64,000 bases of DNA from Pseudomonadota bacterium (GTDB lineage Bacteria; Desulfobacterota; Desulfovibrionia; Desulfovibrionales; Desulfomicrobiaceae). The notes beneath the pieces were generated by a model. It made no database searches and was not told the DNA's origin. It saw only the letters and a list, made by a program, of their open reading frames with translations. The stretch lies in contig JAHIQM010000016.1 of NCBI GenBank assembly GCA_018902545.1, forward strand, positions 124,001 through 188,000, read 5' to 3'. This document shows positions 59,721 to 64,000 of the stretch, one piece after another (within the stretch, counting starts at the first letter, position 1; the number at the start of each line of letters is the position of its first letter). The position numbers and the translations under genes were made by a program.

Positions 59721-60350
59721 TCAGGGGTTGTCGCCTTCTCCCGCCGAATCACGGAAGGAGTTGTCTACTTCGGATGCGAAATCGTTGATCCAGTATATGC
59801 GATCAGCCCGGCACTGCAACTCCGAAGATACGCCGTCCCGAAAAACCACGAGTTCGATGCTCTTGCCCTGCTCCGAAAGATGCTCCACGGCGTCGAGCAG
59901 GTCCGAGTCGCCGGAGGACAGCATCAGCGTGTCGTAGTTGCGCTGATGAATGAGCGACAAGGTGGCGATGGCCACGTCCACGCCCTTCTGTATTTCGTTG
60001 AAGACCCGGTGGGTGGAATCCGAGCCCTGATTCTGGCACTTGAGCGACACCTTCTGCCCGCATTCCTCGCAATAGGCCTTGTCTGCGCGCTGCTGCTTCA
60101 AAGAATAGAACTTGGTGATGATCTTGGGGCCAAAGGGCGGCCCGCTGCGCAGCCAGCGGTGAAAATTGTCCTGCCCGTCCGAAGGGGGATTGGGCGTGGA
60201 GTTGAGGTAATAGGCCCGCCAGATGAGTCCGTCCTGTTCCAGATAGTTCCTGAGGCGCAGATAGCTGAATTCATAGCCGCTGCGCACGCTGTGCCTGGCA
60301 TTGAAAAGATACCCGGCGTCGATGAGCCAGAGCTTGCGTTTTTCGGTCAT
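59721..60350 (-). CDS. NYN-domain (LabA-like) predicted RNase
   Basis: A 209-residue protein with PIN-like acidic motifs: LWLIDAGYLFNAR near the N-terminus, KGVDVAIATLSL in the middle and LMLSSGDSDLLDAVEHL near the end. Between them is a zinc-like insert CEECGQKVSLKCQNQGSD (two or three Cys). NYN proteins are predicted metal-dependent RNases. The ATG at 60350 follows CGAGGATTC. Its target is unknown. Confidence 0.85.
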   Translation of the reverse strand: MTEKRKLWLIDAGYLFNARHSVRSGYEFSYLRLRNYLEQDGLIWRAYYLNSTPNPPSDGQDNFHRWLRSGPPFGPKIITKFYSLKQQRADKAYCEECGQKVSLKCQNQGSDSTHRVFNEIQKGVDVAIATLSLIHQRNYDTLMLSSGDSDLLDAVEHLSEQGKSIELVVFRDGVSSELQCRADRIYWINDFASEVDNSFRDSAGEGDNP

Positions 60351-60423
60351 GAATCCTCGTAATGGTTGCCGGAAAAGCCGTACCAAATAAATTAACACAT
60401 CTTGAAAACATCCGCCACAGACG

Positions 60424-61647
60424 CTACGCGGGAAAAGTCGGGCCAAACCGCTCGCCGGTCAGGCACCTGCCCCCCTCGGGCGTGACCACGAAAGTATTCT
60501 CCACGCCGACCATGCCCAGACCCGCGATGCCGATCTTGGGCTCCAGAGCCAGAGTCATGTGCTCCTGCAGAGGGCGGTCGAAGGTGGGGGCGATGACCGG
60601 CCATTCGTCGATGGCCAGGCCAATGCCATGACCCAGGAACCCGACCTTGTTGCGGCCCAGGCCCATGAAACCCTCGCCCATGTCGTTGGCGAGCACGATG
60701 CGAATGCAGTCGCGGTACAGCTCCGACGGAACAGCACCGGGCACCAGACGGGAAGCCAGGTGTTCCTGAATCTGCAGGCAGAAGTCCTGGGCGCGGTCCG
60801 CCTCTTCGGGTATCACGGTCTCGTCGGCCCAATAGATTTGAGTCTTGTCCGTATGGTAACCCTCCAGGCAGAATCCGCAATCAAGGGCCAGGGGCTCACC
60901 GCGCTGCCAGACCTTGCCGGAATAGCCCATAAACGGCAGCACGGGATGGGCCCCGCGCAGGCCTAGCGGACCGTTGAACACGCTGGGATAGTTGGCCGAA
61001 TCCCCGGCCGCGACATGCCCCAGAAAAATCTCCTCCCCCGCGTTCTGCATGCGCATCATGCCCTGGTGCCCGTGCCTGTAGAAGGCGTCCCACACGGCCA
61101 GGGCGATCTCGCGCTCGGTCATGCCGGGGCGGATCAGTCCGGGCAGAGTGTCGTTCAGGGCCTGATCATGACGACTCCCGGCCAGGCTCAGCTTGGCCAG
61201 CTCCCACTGGGTCTTCACGGCGCGGGCCCAGGACAACGGAGTGTCGCCCGGCACCAGGCTGACGCCGGGCAGTTTGGAGCGCAGCAGCTCGCCCATGGAC
61301 CAGGACAGACCCGTCATCTCCACGGCCACGGTGTCGCCCAGGGGAACCCCGGCCTCATGCAGCAGGGAAGGCAGCTGCGAATACGACTTGAATTCCAGGA
61401 TGCGCTCAAGGGGCGAATCGAGAAGCGCGCGCTCGACCCCTTTGCGGCACAGCAGGACGGGCTCACCGTCAACGGGCACCCACAGGGCCCCGCTGGCCCA
61501 GGACCCGCTCAAATAATAGATGGCCAGCCGTGAAAAAACCAGAATACCCGATGCCTCGGGGCAGAGCTCGCCCATATGCGTGCGCAGGCGGGAGACGCGT
61601 TCGCGGATTTCAGCCAGAGGCATCTGTTCGAGGGAAACAAAACTCAT
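60424..61647 (-). CDS. M24-family metallopeptidase (Xaa-Pro aminopeptidase-like)
   Basis: A 407-residue two-domain peptidase. The N-terminal creatinase-type domain is followed by the pita-bread fold. Metal ligands are seen in LALDCGFCLEGYHTDKTQIYW, GLGRNKVGFLGHGIGLAIDEWP and LALEPKIG, in the order Asp-Asp-His-Glu. It should remove N-terminal residues before proline. The ATG at 61647 overlaps the mqnC stop by 4 nt and follows GAGGAGG, so it is coupled to menaquinone synthesis for unknown reasons. Confidence 0.88.
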   Translation of the reverse strand: MSFVSLEQMPLAEIRERVSRLRTHMGELCPEASGILVFSRLAIYYLSGSWASGALWVPVDGEPVLLCRKGVERALLDSPLERILEFKSYSQLPSLLHEAGVPLGDTVAVEMTGLSWSMGELLRSKLPGVSLVPGDTPLSWARAVKTQWELAKLSLAGSRHDQALNDTLPGLIRPGMTEREIALAVWDAFYRHGHQGMMRMQNAGEEIFLGHVAAGDSANYPSVFNGPLGLRGAHPVLPFMGYSGKVWQRGEPLALDCGFCLEGYHTDKTQIYWADETVIPEEADRAQDFCLQIQEHLASRLVPGAVPSELYRDCIRIVLANDMGEGFMGLGRNKVGFLGHGIGLAIDEWPVIAPTFDRPLQEHMTLALEPKIGIAGLGMVGVENTFVVTPEGGRCLTGERFGPTFPA

Positions 61648-62681
61648 GCGACCTCCTCGCACAACGTATAGTCCATGGTTCGCCGCCAGGGCGTGAACCC
61701 GGCGCGCTCCACCAGAGAGCGCAGCTGGGATTCGGGCAGAAGAAAATGCACGCCCGTGGCCGCCACGACGTTTTCCTCCAGCATGGTGGAGCCGAAATCG
61801 TTGGCCCCCCACAGTAGGGCCAGTTGCCCGACCATGGGTCCCTGGGTGACCCAGGAGGCCTGGATGTTGTCGATATTGTCCAGATACAGGCGGCACAAGG
61901 CCAGAAATTTGAGATACTCGTGGGACGAGGTCTCGCGCATCTCCATGCGCGTATTGCGCGGCTGGAAGGTCCAGGGGATGAAGGCCGTGAATCCCCCCGT
62001 GCGGTCCTGCAGATCACGCAGGCGCTCCAGGTGCTCCATGCGCTGCGCAAAGGTCTCGCCCTGGCCGAACATCATGGTCGCCGTGGTGCGCATCCCAAGG
62101 CCATGCGCGGTTTCCATGACCGATATCCACTGGTCCGCGGTACACTTGCGCGGAGACACGCGGCTTCTTACCTCGTCGTTGAGGATCTCGGCCCCGCCGC
62201 CGGGCATGGAATCAAGGCCCGCCAGGCGCAACTCGGTCAGAATATCGGCCACTGGCCGGGCTTCTTTTTCACACAGATACCATATCTCCGAAGGCGAAAA
62301 GCCGTGCACGGCCACGCCCGGAAAATGACTTTTGAGCTCACGCAGCAGGCCCGTGTAGTATCCCAGAGGCAGGTCCGGATTCATCCCGCCCTGCAGCAGG
62401 ATCTGGTACCCGCCCAGGTCCACGGTCTCCTGAACCTTGGCCAGGATCTCTTCGGTGGGCAGGACGTAACCGCCCTCCTCGCCCGGCCCCTTGAAAAACG
62501 CGCAAAATTTACAGGCCGACATGCAGATGTTGGTGTAATTGATGTTGCGGTCCACTATATAGGTAACGATTCCTTCGGGATGCATGTCCAGCCGACGCCG
62601 GTGGGCAAGCTCACCCAGGTTGAAAACGTCGTTCATATCCCAGACGTAGCGGGCTTCGTTCCTGTTCAGGCGGGTATTCAT
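61644..62681 (-). CDS. mqnC: Cyclic dehypoxanthinyl futalosine synthase (radical SAM)
   Basis: A 345-residue radical SAM enzyme of the futalosine route to menaquinone. The cluster motif is NICMSACKFCAFFKG (C-x3-C-x2-C). GGMNPDLPLGYYTGLLRELKSHFPGVAVHGFSPSEI (quoted to its HGFSP core) and the C-terminal QASWVTQGPMVGQLAL are MqnC-like; MqnE is its paralog and a less likely reading. The other mqn genes are not in this window. Confidence 0.88.
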   Translation of the reverse strand: MNTRLNRNEARYVWDMNDVFNLGELAHRRRLDMHPEGIVTYIVDRNINYTNICMSACKFCAFFKGPGEEGGYVLPTEEILAKVQETVDLGGYQILLQGGMNPDLPLGYYTGLLRELKSHFPGVAVHGFSPSEIWYLCEKEARPVADILTELRLAGLDSMPGGGAEILNDEVRSRVSPRKCTADQWISVMETAHGLGMRTTATMMFGQGETFAQRMEHLERLRDLQDRTGGFTAFIPWTFQPRNTRMEMRETSSHEYLKFLALCRLYLDNIDNIQASWVTQGPMVGQLALLWGANDFGSTMLEENVVAATGVHFLLPESQLRSLVERAGFTPWRRTMDYTLCEEVA

Positions 62682-62832
62682 AACTCTTCCTCGGATGATG
62701 TGATGGCGAAGTGCTAGCTGTTGGCCGGGCGGAAGGTCAAGCTCCGGAAAGGCTGTGATACCCCGGCGCGCCCCGGTGACTTGCCAAACTCCGAAGCTTG
62801 TGGTTCAAGTCGGGCCACGAAAAGAGGTGAGC

Positions 62833-63291
62833 ATGACCGAATCCGTTTTTGACTGTCGCATGTGCGGCCACTGCTGCCAGGGCCAGGGAGGCATCGTGGC
62901 TTCGGCCCCGGAGCGCGAGCGACTGGCCACGTTTCTGGACCTCAGCGTGCAGGAATTCTGCGCCCGCTATACTGAGGCCCAGGGCAAAAAGCTTGTCCTG
63001 CGCTGCGGCGAAGACGGCTATTGCGTCTTTTTCGATGCCAAGACAGCCTGCACCGTGCACCCGGCCAAGCCCGACGTGTGCCGCGCCTGGCCCTTTTTCC
63101 GTGGCAATCTGGCCGATCCTGTGAGCTGGGAACTGGCCCAGGAATATTGCCCCGGCATCCGCCCCGAATGTGGGCATCCCGAGTTCGCTCGCCTGGGGCT
63201 CGCTTATCTGGTGGACAACAACCTGACCAAGACGGGCCGCGAAGACGAGGCCAACGCCCTGCGCGTCGCGGACCTCATGGATGAACGCTGA
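62833..63291 (+). CDS. YkgJ-family cysteine-cluster protein
   Basis: A 152-residue protein with the YkgJ pattern: FDCRMCGHCCQGQGGI, CVFFDAKTACTVHPAKPDVCRAWPFF and a later C-x3-C pair (CPGIRPEC). The cysteines probably bind a zinc or Fe-S cluster. The family function is unknown. The ATG at 62833 follows AGAGGTG and its stop overlaps the next start by 1 nt. Confidence 0.9.
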   Translation: MTESVFDCRMCGHCCQGQGGIVASAPERERLATFLDLSVQEFCARYTEAQGKKLVLRCGEDGYCVFFDAKTACTVHPAKPDVCRAWPFFRGNLADPVSWELAQEYCPGIRPECGHPEFARLGLAYLVDNNLTKTGREDEANALRVADLMDER

Positions 63292-64000
63292 TGCGCTTGT
63301 CCGAATGTTATGCACTGCTTGAGGTTTTGCCGGGAGCGCCCCTCGATGAAATAAAGGCCAGCTATCGCAAACTGGCCTTCAAATTCCATCCGGATTTAAA
63401 TCCCGGAGATGCCCGCGCGGCCCAGCGTTTCAGCCGTCTGAACGAAGCCTACGTGCTGCTGAAAAAGAACCTGGAGGTCGACACCACAGACAAGCGGCAC
63501 TTCAACGCCGAGACCATCCGCCAGGAAGAAGAGGCACGGGCCAGGCCGGGCGGCAAACCCTCGGGAGGCTTTTCCGCCAAGCAGGAAGAGGTGCTGCGGG
63601 ACATCCTGAACGACCCCTTCGCCAAGCAGGTTTTCGAAGACATCTTCAGTAAGCTCAAGCGCGGAGTCGAGCCCGAAGGCGCATCCACTGGACCGGTGAC
63701 GACGAAAAAGCTGAACCTCAAATGGGGAGAACGCGCCGTCAGCCTGGACCTCGGCAAAGGCCTGGTCCAGAGTGTGAAGGACTGGGCCTCAAGCCAGCTT
63801 GACGACCGCCAGACCGTGCGCATGCCCGCACGCGAACTCGTCCCCGGCACCACCCTGCGGGTCATGATCCGGCACCGCTTCAGCGCTGAACCCCGCACCA
63901 TCGACGTGACCCTGCCCCCGGACTTCGTGGTAGGGCGGCCCATCCGCCTCAAGGGCATGGGCAGACGGCTCGGGCCATGGAAAGGCGATCTTTACCTGAG
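63291..64000 (+). CDS. DnaJ-domain co-chaperone (CbpA-like), 3' end beyond window
   Basis: The first 236 codons are visible, with no stop before the window edge. Residues 1-60 are a J domain with the catalytic FHPDLNPGD (HPD) motif and the helix SYRKLAFKFHPD. A Gly-poor linker follows, then the start of a C-terminal DnaJ substrate domain (TTLRVMIRHRF, then DVTLPPDFVVGRPIRLKGMG). There is no Gly/Phe-rich region or zinc domain so far, as in CbpA or a type III protein. It starts by a 1-nt TGATG overlap with the YkgJ gene, so the two are coupled. Confidence 0.88.
   Translation, partial: MRLSECYALLEVLPGAPLDEIKASYRKLAFKFHPDLNPGDARAAQRFSRLNEAYVLLKKNLEVDTTDKRHFNAETIRQEEEARARPGGKPSGGFSAKQEEVLRDILNDPFAKQVFEDIFSKLKRGVEPEGASTGPVTTKKLNLKWGERAVSLDLGKGLVQSVKDWASSQLDDRQTVRMPARELVPGTTLRVMIRHRFSAEPRTIDVTLPPDFVVGRPIRLKGMGRRLGPWKGDLYL

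Noticed and set aside
1-64000. CRISPR arrays, tRNA or rRNA genes, IS elements
   Set aside because: No regularly spaced repeats, tRNA-like cloverleaf, rRNA sequence or transposase was seen on either strand by reading; a tRNA scan was not possible here.

Overview
The window is about 60% GC and densely coded, with many 1-4 nt stop/start overlaps. Its gene content points to an anaerobic sulfate reducer of the Desulfovibrionales, perhaps a Desulfomicrobium relative. The clues are a signal-peptide form of the cobaltochelatase CbiK with an anaerobic (CbiD/CbiG) corrin pathway, a fused LUD/Fe-S/CCG lactate-oxidation protein beside a large FAD/Fe-S D-lactate dehydrogenase, futalosine-type menaquinone synthesis (MqnC), TRAP transporters, and several sigma-54 promoters. 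The genus is inference; no rRNA or tRNA gene was seen.

Layout. 1-3.7 kb (minus): an RluD-CoaE fusion, a rhomboid protease, SufC and a SufD/B-like scaffold cut by the window edge. 3.8-10.8 kb: a VWA/TSP3/OmpA envelope protein, DNA polymerase IV, a DDAH-type hydrolase, a 54-residue zinc-ribbon protein, a polar amino-acid ABC transporter and an orphan protein. 10.8-17.2 kb: a CCG-type Fe-S protein, a nitrilase-superfamily enzyme, and a ZraS/ZraR/ZraP-like metal or envelope stress module with MazG inside it. 17.3-25.8 kb: YgiQ radical SAM protein, an HU/IHF protein, then an overlapping operon of pyridoxal kinase, HAD phosphatase and MlaE-F-D-C-A lipid transport, followed by an amphi-Trp protein. 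25.8-30.9 kb (minus): a Fic protein and a TetR-dctPQM TRAP operon with a perfect 33-bp palindrome at its promoter. 31-41.7 kb (plus): a cobalamin riboswitch and a ten-gene operon of CbiK, a BtuCDF-like transporter and CbiL, CbiA, CbiD, CbiET, CbiFG, CbiH. 41.7-48 kb: a glycosyltransferase, a diguanylate cyclase and a second TRAP operon. 48-55.5 kb: lactate oxidation (Dld-II type dehydrogenase, a baeRF3-like protein, and the LutC / fused LutB-LutA pair behind a sigma-54 promoter). 55.5-64 kb: a frameshifted KilA-N gene, DsbD, GIY-YIG protein, hemolysin-III protein, NYN nuclease, M24 peptidase with MqnC, YkgJ protein and a DnaJ-like protein cut by the window end.

How the parts fit. The lactate enzymes, the nearby TRAP importer and menaquinone synthesis suit electron flow from lactate to sulfate. 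The B12 operon is built as a riboswitch-controlled uptake-plus-synthesis unit. Good sigma-54 elements lie before zraP, zraS, the diguanylate cyclase and the lutC operon. The most novel item is the MlaF ATPase, which carries a C-terminal extension resembling a degenerate GGDEF domain. I saw no CRISPR array, IS element, integrase or complete prophage.
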